From: Candidatus Methanomethylicaceae archaeon
GTDB lineage: Archaea > Thermoproteota > Methanomethylicia > Methanomethylicales > Methanomethylicaceae
Assembly: GCA_015660995.1 (NCBI GenBank)
Contig: JACTUC010000025.1
Location: 1 to 64,000, forward strand
Direction: 5' to 3'
Length of the DNA: 64,000 nucleotides
The notes under the pieces are model-generated. The model had not been told where the DNA came from and did not search any database. It saw only the letters and a program-made list of their open reading frames with translations. Both the position numbers and the translations under genes were made by a program. The stretch's first letter is position 1, and the number at the start of each line of letters is the position of its first letter. This document shows positions 51,489 through 60,769 of the stretch, piece by piece.

Positions 51489-53498
51489 TTACCTGATGTT
51501 CGAGCCGGGCGGAACTGCACGATCGGGAGAAAGAAGTGATACAGTGTCTTCGCTCTCAGCAGCTAGCAGCATAACTTCAGATTTTAAGCCAAAGAGCGTA
51601 GCTGGCTCGATGTTGGTCAGCACTGCAATCTTCTTCTTCAAAAGCTCCTCGGGTGAGTAGTATTTTGCTATCCCCGCAACGCAGGATTTCCGACCAAACT
51701 CACCAAGGTCCACCTCAAGGTGTAGCAAGTCTCTAGAGCCTTTGACGTGCTCCACCTTGACTACCTCTCCTATAGCAATTTTTGCTTTTTTGAAGTCCTC
51801 GATCTTGATCCTCGGTCCGACGTCCTTGAAGGGTATAAGGTTTGCCTTGACTTGACCAACATCTGCCGGCAGCACTTTCTTGAATAACGGAGTCGATTTA
51901 CCTAGTTCATGCCCTGCCTTCATTGGTTCTTTGCACGCTGACCATTTGGTCTTATGGACTGAGCCTTCAATATTAAGTACGTTCCATATTTTTTCCGATG
52001 TGAACGGCAGGAATGGCGACAGAAGGCTGCCAAGTGCCTTTACTACTTGGGCAGATGCGTAGAGTGTAGCAGCTGCCTTGTTGGGATCAGTCTTTATAGT
52101 GATCCAAGGAGCGGAGTTGTTGAGGTACTTGTTCCCCTCATGAGATAACGCAAATATGCTCATCAATGCATCTCTGAACCTGAAGGCCTCGAGCGCTTCC
52201 GCGACCTCCTTCTCTGTCTTTTCAACCAAAGCCAACAAGTTGTTGTCTTCATCAGATAGGGTTGCCTTAGGGATCCTTGAATTGAAGAATCTCTCTATGA
52301 AGGTAAGGGTCCTGTGTATAAAGTTGCCAAGCACATCTGCCAGCTCATCATTGTGGCGTTTTATGAACTCGTCCACCGAGAAATCCGCATCCCTCTCGAG
52401 GGGGGCGACTGCCAACAGGTAGTAGCGCATTGGATCTGGGTCGAAGTTCTTGAGATATTCGTCTATGCCGATGAACCAGCCCCTGCTCTTTGACATCTTC
52501 TTGTTCTCAAGAGTCAGGTACTCCCCTGCGATGATAGAGCGAGGGAGATTGTATTCCGCTGTACCCATTAGGATGGCTGGCCAGAAAATTGCGTGGTGGT
52601 ATATTATGTCCTTGCCTATGAAGTGGATTGCCCTGCCATTCCCCTGCCAATACCTTTTCCATCCATCAGGCTCCCCCTTAGATGCAAAATAAGCTTTTGT
52701 GGACGAGATGTATCCAATTGGAGCATCGAACCAGACGTAAATGACCTTGCCATCCGCTCCTTCGACTGGAACGGGAACACCCCATGTCATGTCTCTGGTG
52801 ATGCACCAATCTTTAAGTCCCTCTTTTATCCAACCCAGAGCATAATTCTTCACGTTTGCTGGGATATTCGGGTTGTTCTCCAGCCATTCCCCTAATCGAT
52901 CCTGAAATGCAGTTAGTTTGAAGAACCAATGCTTAGTGGTGGAAAGCTCTGGCTTTGTTCCGCATATAGCGCAAGATGGCCCCTTGAGGTCTATTGGGCG
53001 CAAGTACCTGCCACACGAGTCGCACGAATCCCCACGTGCGCCATCAAAACCACAGTACGGGCATTGTCCTTCCACATATCTATCTGGAAGGTATTTTTCA
53101 CATCTTGGGCACCGGAGTTGCTCCAGCTCCTGCTCGTAGATGAAGCCATTGCCAAGGAGTTTTATGAAGAACTCCTGCGTAGTTTCGTAATGTATCTTTT
53201 CAGTAGTTCTTGAAAAGAAATCGAAACTGCAACCCATGCGCTCGTAGTCGTCCCTAATTAGCGGGTAGTAACGATCGACAATCTCCTTTGGAGAGACCTT
53301 CTCTTTCTCAGCCCTCAAGGCTATTGGAGTGCCATGCTCATCGGTGGCACAAATGAATATCACGTCTCTCCCAGCCCGCCTGAGATACCTGACATAGACG
53401 TCGGCTGGGAGATAAGTTGACCTTAAGTGCCCCAAATGAGGACGGTCGTTGGTATAGGGTAATGCTGAAGTTACAACAAGTGGCTCGTGCTTCTCCAT
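51489..53498 (-). CDS. metG: Methionyl-tRNA synthetase with C-terminal tRNA-binding domain
   Basis: A 669-residue class I synthetase. P-H-L-G-H-L is the HIGH motif, K-K-M-S-K-S-R-G the KMSKS loop, and several C-x2-C pairs near residues 135-190 are the zinc knuckles. The last 110 residues form an EMAP/Trbp-type OB domain (R-I-K-I-E-D-F-K-K-A-K...G-L-K-S-E-V-M-L), here fused rather than separate as in some archaea. The start at 53498 is well placed before V-V-T-S-A-L-P-Y; the frame extends upstream without homology. Confidence 0.95.
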   Translation of the reverse strand: MEKHEPLVVTSALPYTNDRPHLGHLRSTYLPADVYVRYLRRAGRDVIFICATDEHGTPIALRAEKEKVSPKEIVDRYYPLIRDDYERMGCSFDFFSRTTEKIHYETTQEFFIKLLGNGFIYEQELEQLRCPRCEKYLPDRYVEGQCPYCGFDGARGDSCDSCGRYLRPIDLKGPSCAICGTKPELSTTKHWFFKLTAFQDRLGEWLENNPNIPANVKNYALGWIKEGLKDWCITRDMTWGVPVPVEGADGKVIYVWFDAPIGYISSTKAYFASKGEPDGWKRYWQGNGRAIHFIGKDIIYHHAIFWPAILMGTAEYNLPRSIIAGEYLTLENKKMSKSRGWFIGIDEYLKNFDPDPMRYYLLAVAPLERDADFSVDEFIKRHNDELADVLGNFIHRTLTFIERFFNSRIPKATLSDEDNNLLALVEKTEKEVAEALEAFRFRDALMSIFALSHEGNKYLNNSAPWITIKTDPNKAAATLYASAQVVKALGSLLSPFLPFTSEKIWNVLNIEGSVHKTKWSACKEPMKAGHELGKSTPLFKKVLPADVGQVKANLIPFKDVGPRIKIEDFKKAKIAIGEVVKVEHVKGSRDLLHLEVDLGEFGRKSCVAGIAKYYSPEELLKKKIAVLTNIEPATLFGLKSEVMLLAAESEDTVSLLSPDRAVPPGSNIR

Positions 53499-53667
53499 TG
53501 TAATTACCTCGGGATTGGTTCTACTATTGGTAGTGGTGCTTATTCTTATTTCATTTTGTTTTTGGTTTATTTGAGGCGATCCTAGACACACCAAGGAGGT
53601 ATGATGCAAAAACGATGCGTCTAAGGTTTATTAAGGTGGTGCTAATTTCTCTAATTGTGGAATTCAT

Positions 53668-54075
53668 ATGGATTACGATGCCCTTTTGGAGAGAGGTCTC
53701 TCGAAAATACCTGAGAAGGCGACGAAGTCGTCTAAGTATGAGACGCCGCAGACCGAGCCTTCTATAATTGGTGCAAAGACCGTCATCTACAACTTCAAAG
53801 AGATCGCTGAAAGGCTGAACAGGACCCCGAATCATCTACTGAAGTTCATTGTGAGGGAGCTTGCGACTTCGGGTGCCCTTGAAGACTCAAGAGCGACCCT
53901 TCAGGGGAGGTTTACGAAAGAGGCTCTTGACGAGCTGGTTGTGAGGTATATCAAGGCTTATGTTTTGTGCGGATCCTGCAACAAGCCTGACACGAAGCTT
54001 GTAAGAGAAGACAGGCTAACGTTCATATCATGTGAAGTTTGTGGGGCCAAGAATCCCGCAAAGACTCTGATGTGA
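53668..54075 (+). CDS. Translation initiation factor aIF2 beta
   Basis: A 135-residue subunit of the heterotrimeric factor that brings initiator tRNA to the ribosome. The N-terminal helix, the R-T-P-N-H-L-L-K-F motif, the Q-G-R-F region and the C-terminal zinc ribbon C-G-S-C...C-E-V-C-G are all typical. It heads the conserved archaeal cluster aIF2 beta-DUF424-NMD3. Confidence 0.97.
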   Translation: MDYDALLERGLSKIPEKATKSSKYETPQTEPSIIGAKTVIYNFKEIAERLNRTPNHLLKFIVRELATSGALEDSRATLQGRFTKEALDELVVRYIKAYVLCGSCNKPDTKLVREDRLTFISCEVCGAKNPAKTLM

Positions 54076-54085
54076 GTGAAGGACA

Positions 54086-54394
54086 ATGGTTGAAGGGGCA
54101 GTCTACGTCAAGGTATGGCAGATCAGACTTGGCGAGACCATGGTCGCGGTTTGTGACTGCGACGTTATGGGAAAGAAGATTACCGATGGAAAGCTTGTAC
54201 TCGACGTCTGTAAGGAATTCTATGGCGAGGAGAAAATTGCGGCTGATGCGGCGATAGATCTCCTAAAAAGAGCCACAGTGGCAAACCTTGTCGGGAAAGA
54301 TGCTGTGAAGTGCGGAATTGAAGCTGGATTGATCCACAGAGAAGCGGTGATATGTGTCGGAGGGGTCCAGCATGCGCAGTTCATCCAGATCTGA
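54086..54394 (+). CDS. DUF424 family protein
   Basis: A 102-residue protein with the family features V-A-V-C-D, G-K-x-I-T-D-G-K-L-V-L-D-V and F-Y-G. Its role is not firmly known, but it sits between aIF2 beta and NMD3 in many archaea, which suggests a part in translation. It starts ten bases after aIF2 beta. Confidence 0.9.
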   Translation: MVEGAVYVKVWQIRLGETMVAVCDCDVMGKKITDGKLVLDVCKEFYGEEKIAADAAIDLLKRATVANLVGKDAVKCGIEAGLIHREAVICVGGVQHAQFIQI

Positions 54395-54405
54395 AGGGCT
54401 GAAAC

Positions 54406-55506
54406 ATGCGTAGATTCTGTCCCAAATGCGGATCCGAAGGGCAGAGCTTGATCCATGGGTTATGCGAGACATGTTTTTGGGAGGATGCGCTGGACGCTTT
54501 TCCTAGGCTAATATTGCTGACGATGTGCAGCTCCTGTTTCTGTCATTTGCAAGGCAAGAGGTGGGTACGAAGGAGGGAGGGAGCCGATGAAGAGAAAGTC
54601 ATAGAGGGAGCAAAAGAGGAGCTGCTCAAGACCGCAGACTTGACTGAGGGCGTCGAGATCCGTGATATTGATGGAAGGATTACTGAGTGGTTCAAGTCCG
54701 GTCTCCCGAAGACGGTGGAGTTGGAGGCAGAGGTCCAAGAAAAGTCCAGCGGATTGTCCAGAAAAGCGAAGACTTTGGTAAGCATTGATTACAGGCTCTG
54801 CCATGATTGTTACTGCGTTGCCAGCGGCAAATATGACGCTCTAGTCCAGATAAGGGCAGACGGGAGGAAGCTTGACAGCGAAGACAGAAAAATCCTGAAG
54901 ACTATCTTTGAGAGATTTTATAGAAGAACGGAAGGTCGTGGGAGATCAGATGTCACAGACGTGAAGGACAATGAGGGCGGAGTAGATGTAAAGTTTCTGA
55001 CCATGAATATGGCAAGAATGTTTGTCAGGGAATTCTCAGACACCACTGGTGCCTCTCTGTTTGAAAGCGCAAGAGTCATGGGGAGGAGCACCGGGGGTAC
55101 TCACTACAGGACGACGATCGCGGTCAAGCTGCCAATATTCAGGGTTGGCGAATTGATTGAGGGAGAAGGAACGTTATACCAGATCGTGGGATACCACAGG
55201 GGAAGAGCTGTTGTAGAGGCGCTCAAAGAAAGAGGAAGGAAGAGATCACTGTCCAGAGATCAATTGGATGCCTCCCACAGGGTAGGGTTCAACGAATACA
55301 AAAGGGTAAGACTTGATTCGAAGACGAAAGTTGCGGGCACCTTCTTCGATTTGGAAGAGAAAAGGTTTTTTGAGTTACCTTCTGGGATCGTTCCACGCAA
55401 CATGAATGAGGGGGATGTGGGAATAATGATAACCATCGATGGAAAAGAAAATATTTTCAAGACAGGCGAGAAGAGCTATCAAAAGAGTGAAGGTCAGCTA
55501 CAGTAA
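54406..55506 (+). CDS. NMD3-like large-subunit ribosome maturation factor
   Basis: A 366-residue protein with an N-terminal zinc region (F-C-P-K-C-G...C-E-T-C-F, then C-S-S-C-F-C-H) as in NMD3, which binds nascent 60S/50S subunits. Later Cys pair C-H-D-C-Y-C also binds metal. Eukaryotic NMD3 exports 60S; the archaeal role is in ribosome maturation or quality control. It follows DUF424 closely. Confidence 0.92.
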   Translation: MRRFCPKCGSEGQSLIHGLCETCFWEDALDAFPRLILLTMCSSCFCHLQGKRWVRRREGADEEKVIEGAKEELLKTADLTEGVEIRDIDGRITEWFKSGLPKTVELEAEVQEKSSGLSRKAKTLVSIDYRLCHDCYCVASGKYDALVQIRADGRKLDSEDRKILKTIFERFYRRTEGRGRSDVTDVKDNEGGVDVKFLTMNMARMFVREFSDTTGASLFESARVMGRSTGGTHYRTTIAVKLPIFRVGELIEGEGTLYQIVGYHRGRAVVEALKERGRKRSLSRDQLDASHRVGFNEYKRVRLDSKTKVAGTFFDLEEKRFFELPSGIVPRNMNEGDVGIMITIDGKENIFKTGEKSYQKSEGQLQ

Positions 55507-55546
55507 ATACTAGTCAGTTGTAGTACGCGCGAGCTGGCAGGATTGT

Positions 55547-55636
55547 TGGCGGGCCCGTCGGGATTTGAACCCGAGACCAACGGGTTTCTTCGTTTTCTTA
55601 AAAGCCCGCTGCTCTACCGTACTGAGCTACGGGCCC
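55547..55636 (-). tRNA. tRNA-Lys (TTT) with a 13-nt intron
   Basis: On the minus strand: acceptor GGGCCCG, D-arm GCTC/GAGC, anticodon stem GCGGG with loop CTTTTA, a short A/G-rich intron (about 55586-55598), then A-CCCGT, T-arm TCGGG-TTCAAAT-CCCGA, acceptor CGGGCCC, discriminator G and encoded CCA. The intron is after position 37. Its exact edges are ambiguous by a base because of repeated A residues. Confidence 0.95.
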
Positions 55637-55790
55637 TCATTAGAGGGAAGTGCGGCTTACTATTAAAATTTTTCAATTGCATTCATGCTGAGAGTGTATT
55701 ATAGGAAAGGTTGTCGAGTTGGCTTTCATGGTTTCATGTTTTTAGCACAATTTATAAAGAGCCGGGGAAAAAGAGGGGTTGGAGATTCCG

Positions 55791-57086
55791 ATGAAGTTTG
55801 GAAGACCAAGAGGTACTAGGGACTTCCTGCCACCAGAAATGAGGATAAGAAGGTCCATACTGGACAAGGTAAGGCAAGTCTTCGAACAACATGGCTTCGA
55901 GGAGATGGATACCCCGGCCATGGAGTTGTGGGAAGTCCTATCAACCAAGGGTGGGGATGACGTCGAACGTCAGATCTATAAATTCCAGGATAAAGGCGAA
56001 AGGTGGTTGGGATTAAGGTTTGACCTCACTGTTCCACTCGCGAGGGTAGTTGCTGGCACACCTGACCTTGTCAAGCCTTTTAAAAGGTACAACATCTCCA
56101 AGGTTTGGAGGTACGAGGAGCCTCAAGGCGGCAGGTTTAGGGAATTTCTCCAAGCAGACATAGACATCGTCGGCTCCTCAAGGATGGAGGCAGATATGGA
56201 ATGCGTCTCGACAGCCGTGGATGCACTCAAGGAATTGGGGTTGGAGGACTTCGAGGTTAAGATGAACGACAGGAAATTGCTTGAAGGAATGGTCGAGAGC
56301 CTCGATATCAAGGAACGGTTCGGGAACAGCGTCTTCAGAGCGCTCGATAAGCTCGAGAAGATAGGGGAGGAAGGCACTATGAAAGATCTCGCCGAGATGG
56401 GGCTTGATGAAGTAACTGTTGAGAAGATAACAGGATTCACACGCCTAAAAGGTGAAGAGGCACTGGAATATGCGAGCAGTCAATTTGGATCATCCAAGAT
56501 GACTCTGGACGGGATAGCTGAGCTGAGAAGGCTTGCAGAACTGTCGGATTCCTTCGGCCTTAGTAACTTGCGCATAGATTTCAGCCTTGTCAGGGGATTG
56601 GATTACTACACTGGGCCGGTGTTTGAAGTCAAGGCAGGCGGTGTCCAAGTGGGTAGTGTGGCAGGAGGGGGAAGATACGATGGTCTAATTGAGAAATTTG
56701 GCGGACCACCCACTCCTGCTACAGGAATATCCTTGGGCATAGAGAGGCTGTATGAAGTTCTCTTTGAAAGGGTGAGAAACGAGATGAAGCCCACCAGAAT
56801 AGAGGTGTTTGTAGCCAATGTAAACGAGGGCGTAGCGTTGGACGCAATAAGGTTAAGCCAGGAACTCCTTAGAAGGGGGGTTGCAGCGGAGCCAGACCTC
56901 ATGGGGAGAAAGCTCGGTAGGCAGCTCGAATATGCTAATAGCAAAAGGATACCATACGTTCTTGTCGTTGGTCCTGACGAGCTTAAAACGAAAAAGTTCA
57001 AGCTCAAGGACATGGTGGGGAACCGTGAGATTGTTGCCGGTCTTGATCAAGTCGTCAATATTGCAAAGGGGCAGATTAACGAGTAA
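55791..57086 (+). CDS. hisS: Histidyl-tRNA synthetase
   Basis: A 431-residue class II synthetase. Motifs R-G-T-R-D-F-L-P-P-E-M near the start, L-R-F-D-L-T-V-P-L-A-R in motif 2, and G-L-D-Y-Y-T-G-P-V-F-E with A-G-G-G-R-Y-D-G are diagnostic of HisRS. ATG 55791 has GGAG six bases upstream; a TTG twelve bases earlier is less likely. It overlaps the UbiA gene by 11 bases at their 3' ends. Confidence 0.96.
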   Translation: MKFGRPRGTRDFLPPEMRIRRSILDKVRQVFEQHGFEEMDTPAMELWEVLSTKGGDDVERQIYKFQDKGERWLGLRFDLTVPLARVVAGTPDLVKPFKRYNISKVWRYEEPQGGRFREFLQADIDIVGSSRMEADMECVSTAVDALKELGLEDFEVKMNDRKLLEGMVESLDIKERFGNSVFRALDKLEKIGEEGTMKDLAEMGLDEVTVEKITGFTRLKGEEALEYASSQFGSSKMTLDGIAELRRLAELSDSFGLSNLRIDFSLVRGLDYYTGPVFEVKAGGVQVGSVAGGGRYDGLIEKFGGPPTPATGISLGIERLYEVLFERVRNEMKPTRIEVFVANVNEGVALDAIRLSQELLRRGVAAEPDLMGRKLGRQLEYANSKRIPYVLVVGPDELKTKKFKLKDMVGNREIVAGLDQVVNIAKGQINE

Positions 57087-57942
57087 TGCCGCCAACGAAG
57101 AAAGCCACCAACGCAAGCAGCATCCAGATCCTTGCCTGAGTCTTCACCTTAAGGGCGGCTTCTCTGCTTTGATTTCTCATGATATAGACTGAGGAGTATA
57201 CGAAACCGGCATCTACGATCAGGACGATCAACAAGTAGAAGATGCTAAGATTTCCCCAGATGTATGGGATCGGCGTTATCAATACAGGCAAGATGTAGAA
57301 GATTGCAGCTCCTAAAGCGGCAGTCTTAGACCCGTTGACCAAGGCGATTGTCTTTATCCCTTTTATTCTGTCGCCCTCAATGTCAGCAATTCCTTTGGTG
57401 ATCTCCCTGCCTACGCTGGCAAGGAATGCCAGTAGGAAAAATACAGTGACGGTAACGTCGATAGTGTTAGAAACAGCGATCCCTCCAAAAAGGAAGGGGA
57501 CCGCGATGCAGAAGGCTACCATCATGTTCCCTGGGAGGCCTAGCTTTTTGCCATGCAAGTTGTATGACAGCGAGATTATGAAAGTGAATATGGCAAGAAT
57601 CACGGCGTAAGTCGATATTGGGACAGCGGAAAGGACCCCGAAAAAAACAAACAAAACGCCAAATGTGGTGGCAGCATTTTTTGATACAGCGCCGGAAGGG
57701 AGAGGCCTATCCGGTGCATTTATTCGATCGATTTCAATGTCTACTATGTCATTCATCACCATGGCAGAGGCGGTAAGGAAGAAAGAGACCAAGAAGCCGA
57801 AAAGCATCTGGAATGCGCCAGGTATTCCTCCCGATATGGCGACCTCACCAACGATTACCGCAAGCCCCATCATTACAGCATTTACAGGGCGGATAATTTT
57901 TACATAGGCTGATATCTTATAGGGTGACTTCGGAGGCGTCAT
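57076..57942 (-). CDS. UbiA prenyltransferase, probable digeranylgeranylglyceryl phosphate synthase
   Basis: A 288-residue membrane protein of about nine helices. The two Asp-rich motifs are N-D-I-V-D-I-E-I-D-R near residue 65 and D-I-E-G-D-R-I-K-G near residue 190. Archaeal members of this length attach the second geranylgeranyl chain to glyceryl phosphate in membrane lipid synthesis. The substrate is supported by family size but not proven. This step uses isoprenoids whose precursor pathway is encoded at 25383-28317. Its start overlaps the endA 3' end. Confidence 0.87.
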   Translation of the reverse strand: MTPPKSPYKISAYVKIIRPVNAVMMGLAVIVGEVAISGGIPGAFQMLFGFLVSFFLTASAMVMNDIVDIEIDRINAPDRPLPSGAVSKNAATTFGVLFVFFGVLSAVPISTYAVILAIFTFIISLSYNLHGKKLGLPGNMMVAFCIAVPFLFGGIAVSNTIDVTVTVFFLLAFLASVGREITKGIADIEGDRIKGIKTIALVNGSKTAALGAAIFYILPVLITPIPYIWGNLSIFYLLIVLIVDAGFVYSSVYIMRNQSREAALKVKTQARIWMLLALVAFFVGGITR

Positions 57943-58447
57943 AGTAGGTTATCTCCCCCTGACGGTCGATTATCGCAAGGATTAAGTCTTTCTTGGAGAG
58001 TTTTGCAGAACTCGAGATTGAGGAGAGTTCATTTATTGCGATTGGTTCCCCTTCAATGAGCCCATAGATAAGATATTTCGCAGGCTCTTTTCCCATAAGC
58101 GCTCCCCTTCGATAGACCCTGTATTCAAGCTGTGGTCCATAGCCAGGTTTTACCAAGTAGCCTCTTCTGCGCAGATCAGAATATAGGAGAAAGCGAAGCC
58201 AAAGATCCTGATCTTCCTTTGAAAGGGATTCTACGAGCTCCGGAAAGGTAAGCTGTTTGCCAGACTCTATCAGTTGGATCTTGTCCCTTTCCAGAAGGTA
58301 AAGGATCTCTACATCGGATAGGATCAGCTTGCCCGAGTCCATCTCACCAATTGATCCCTGTTGGCAAACCCGATCAGCATCTGGCCCGGAGATCGACCCT
58401 TTCTTGTTATTCAGGATGCATTTAGGGGACTCCGACAACGCGAACAC
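57917..58447 (-). CDS. endA: tRNA-splicing endonuclease EndA-like subunit without the catalytic His
   Basis: A 176-residue protein of the tRNA intron endonuclease family. L-I-L-S-D-V-E-I-L-Y-L-L-E is the N-terminal signature. Y-R-V-Y-R-R-G-A keeps the catalytic-Tyr region, and K-K-D-L-I-L-A-I-I-D-R carries the likely catalytic Lys. The expected His in the G-x-E-H-A/S-K-Y-L-V-Y loop is Pro (G-K-E-P-A-K-Y-L-I-Y). It is therefore probably a structural subunit in a heteromeric (alpha-beta)2 enzyme, as in crenarchaea, with the catalytic subunit elsewhere. It diverges from the protease gene. Confidence 0.85.
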   Translation of the reverse strand: MFALSESPKCILNNKKGSISGPDADRVCQQGSIGEMDSGKLILSDVEILYLLERDKIQLIESGKQLTFPELVESLSKEDQDLWLRFLLYSDLRRRGYLVKPGYGPQLEYRVYRRGALMGKEPAKYLIYGLIEGEPIAINELSSISSSAKLSKKDLILAIIDRQGEITYYDASEVTL

Positions 58448-58478
58448 CTTAATTCCTAGTAAAGGTAATGCTATCTAT

Positions 58479-58979
58479 ATGCCCTTCGAAGAGGAGTTAT
58501 TAGCGTTTCTAAAGGGCAATAGAAGATTATTGCTGGTCGGCATTGGTAGCAGCGTTAGGAAGGATGATGCTGCGGGCGTAAGGGTTATTTCAAGGCTTCG
58601 TGGGAAAGTGCCTAAGGTCGTAGGGTTAATGAACTGTGGCACCATCCCAGAGAACTTTTTTTCCAGCATAAAGAAGCTGGCCCCATCGTACATGGTCTTC
58701 TTCGACGCAGTTGATATGGGGGAAGAGCCAGGGTTTTTTACATTTGTGGATGAGAATGCTCTAGTCGCCCAGTCAGTTTCAACCCACAAGCAATCTTTGA
58801 AGATATTCTTTAATGTCTTGAGGGGGGGGCTCCCTACTGCGCAGATTCGCTTAGTGGGGATCCAACCGAAGACAACTGATTTCGGAATAGGGCTCAGCGC
58901 TCCCGTCGATAAGGGCTTAAGGGCGCTAACGGAGATAATCATCAATGCACTGAAGGAGAGAGACCATGAGGACCATTGA
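58479..58979 (+). CDS. Hydrogenase maturation protease (HycI/HyaD type)
   Basis: A 166-residue protease that clips the C-terminus of a NiFe-hydrogenase large subunit after nickel insertion. The G-I-G-S-S-V-R-K-D-D-A-A-G-V start, G-T-I-P-E-N-F, F-D-A-V-D-M-G-E-E-P-G and S-T-H-K-Q-S-L match the family, with acidic and His nickel ligands. No hydrogenase genes lie in this window. ATG 58479 is at the family start; upstream frame is not homologous. The end overlaps mtnA by 14 bases. Confidence 0.85.
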   Translation: MPFEEELLAFLKGNRRLLLVGIGSSVRKDDAAGVRVISRLRGKVPKVVGLMNCGTIPENFFSSIKKLAPSYMVFFDAVDMGEEPGFFTFVDENALVAQSVSTHKQSLKIFFNVLRGGLPTAQIRLVGIQPKTTDFGIGLSAPVDKGLRALTEIIINALKERDHEDH

Positions 58980-59988
58980 GTGGAAGGGCGATGCCGTATA
59001 TTTTATTGATCAAACCAAATTGCCGAGAAGGCTTATCATAGCTAAATGCGACGATCACGAGGAGCTTGCCAGAGCCATTGAGAACATGAAGATTAGGGGC
59101 GCTCCTGCATTGGGAGTGGCTGCAGCAATGGGGATAGCTCTGGCAGCAAAGAACAGCAAGGGCAAGACAGCTGATGAGATTAAAAGTGATCTCGTCGCGG
59201 CATCCAAGCGAATACGGTCAACAAGACCGACCGCCAGAAACCTCTTTTGGGGGCTGGAACGCATGGAAAGAGTGTGGAGGAGGGAGAAGGATCCTTCAAA
59301 ACTCATTGATCGTGTCATCAAGGAAGCGGGCATTATCGCAGATGAGGATGTGCAGCTTTGCAGAGGAATAGGAAGGCATGGAGCTGAATTGATCTTTGAT
59401 GGAGACAACATACTTACGCACTGCAACGCAGGTGGTCTTGCATGTGTGGAATATGGGACTGCACTCGGCGTAATCCGAAGCGCTGTGGCAGGCGGAAAGA
59501 AGGTATTCGTCTACGCAACAGAGACAAGACCCCTGCTTCAGGGAGCACGTCTTACCGCATTTGAGCTGAAGAGCGAGGGGATTCCATTCAAGCTGATCAC
59601 GGACAACATGGTTGGATACGTGATGCAGAAGGGTTTGGTGGACAAGGTTGTCGTTGGAGCAGATAGGATCACGAAAAGAGGGGACGTCATCAACAAAATA
59701 GGGACCTACGGAATAGCGGTCTTAGCAAGAGCACATGGCATTCCTTTTTATGTGGCAGCCCCATCATCAACCATTGATCTTTTGGTAAGGTCGGAGGAGA
59801 TAGAGATAGAGGAACGAAAGGCGGAGGAGGTGACAACTGTCTGTGGCAAGAGTATCGCACCAAGGGGTACAGATGTGCTTAACCCTGCCTTCGATCTTAC
59901 GCCAAAGGAGCTCGTGAGTGCCATAATAACCGAGAAGGGAGTTGCCTACCCCCCCTACGACTTGTCAGTCCTTCTCGGGAAGAGTTAG
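58966..59988 (+). CDS. mtnA: Methylthioribose-1-phosphate isomerase
   Basis: A 340-residue aIF2B-related isomerase of methionine salvage. Family motifs are I-R-G-A-P-A-L-G-V-A, H-C-N-A-G-G-L-A-C with catalytic Cys, E-T-R-P-L-L-Q-G-A-R-L-T-A and G-A-D-R-I-T-K-R-G-D-V-I-N-K-I-G-T-Y with catalytic Asp. They fit MtnA better than ribose-1,5-bisphosphate isomerase, though the two are close. It is coupled to the protease gene and converges on the regulator gene with a 24-base overlap. Confidence 0.88.
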   Translation: MRTIEWKGDAVYFIDQTKLPRRLIIAKCDDHEELARAIENMKIRGAPALGVAAAMGIALAAKNSKGKTADEIKSDLVAASKRIRSTRPTARNLFWGLERMERVWRREKDPSKLIDRVIKEAGIIADEDVQLCRGIGRHGAELIFDGDNILTHCNAGGLACVEYGTALGVIRSAVAGGKKVFVYATETRPLLQGARLTAFELKSEGIPFKLITDNMVGYVMQKGLVDKVVVGADRITKRGDVINKIGTYGIAVLARAHGIPFYVAAPSSTIDLLVRSEEIEIEERKAEEVTTVCGKSIAPRGTDVLNPAFDLTPKELVSAIITEKGVAYPPYDLSVLLGKS

Positions 59989-60726
59989 GATAGAGTGAAT
60001 GGGGTACTTCGAGTTTTCATCAATCTCTTTCTTCCAGCGTTCGCCGACTGCGATGAGAACAAACACTGCGGCTATTTCAGCGCCGCTTCTACGTGCTAGA
60101 TTTACAAGAGCTTTGAGCTGCTCCCCGGATCGCACTACGTCGTCAGTAATTAGGATGCTGTCTCTCCGCTCGATCCCGTTCTTTGGAAGGTAAAGGGAGA
60201 CTTGGATGCCTGCCCTTGAGACTGTATAGGTTTCCTCAATGAAATTCGCTACGCCAATCTCCTTCTCCTTTTTTGCGTAGATGAACGGAACCCCGAATGC
60301 GTCAGCAATATGAACCGCAAGAGGGATGCCGTCAACAGCGACCGTAAGCACTTTGCTCACTCGTTTTCCGGCAAGTTTCTGCACAACGTGGTTGGCAATG
60401 AACCTCAGTAGAAGTGTATCGCCCACGATCTTTGTGTTGTCCAAAAAGCCACCCTTGTCAAAACCTACTTTATCCATTATGTGCCTGGTTACATCGTAGC
60501 CCTTTTCCAGCTTTGCCAGTATAGAGGTTGCCCTTTCGGGGCTAGGAAGTATATGTCCTTTCACGTAGCGGTTCAGAACCGTTATTGGAATGCCTGTAAG
60601 TTGCATAAGTTCCTGGTAGCTGTATAATTCCTTGGCGAGACGGAGGAACTCGACAGATCGTATTTGCATTTTAAGATATTCATACCTCGTCTCGTCTATC
60701 AAGCATGACCCCTCTGCAATACCCAT
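59965..60726 (-). CDS. GfcR-like phosphoribosyltransferase-fold transcription regulator
   Basis: A 253-residue protein. An N-terminal helix-turn-helix (about residues 35-65, Y-Q-E-L-M-Q-L-T-G-I-P) is followed by an orotate-PRTase-like domain with PRPP motif I-L-I-T-D-D-V-V-R-S-G-E-Q near residue 205. This combination resembles GfcR, a regulator of sugar catabolism in haloarchaea. TATATA near 60757-60766 predicts a short leader to the ATG at 60726; Met20 (60669) is the alternative. The sugar or nucleotide ligand is not known. Confidence 0.8.
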   Translation of the reverse strand: MGIAEGSCLIDETRYEYLKMQIRSVEFLRLAKELYSYQELMQLTGIPITVLNRYVKGHILPSPERATSILAKLEKGYDVTRHIMDKVGFDKGGFLDNTKIVGDTLLLRFIANHVVQKLAGKRVSKVLTVAVDGIPLAVHIADAFGVPFIYAKKEKEIGVANFIEETYTVSRAGIQVSLYLPKNGIERRDSILITDDVVRSGEQLKALVNLARRSGAEIAAVFVLIAVGERWKKEIDENSKYPIHSILTLPEKD

Positions 60727-60769
60727 ATCATTTTTTACACAAGGGCTATTTTAATTTTTATATATTTGA

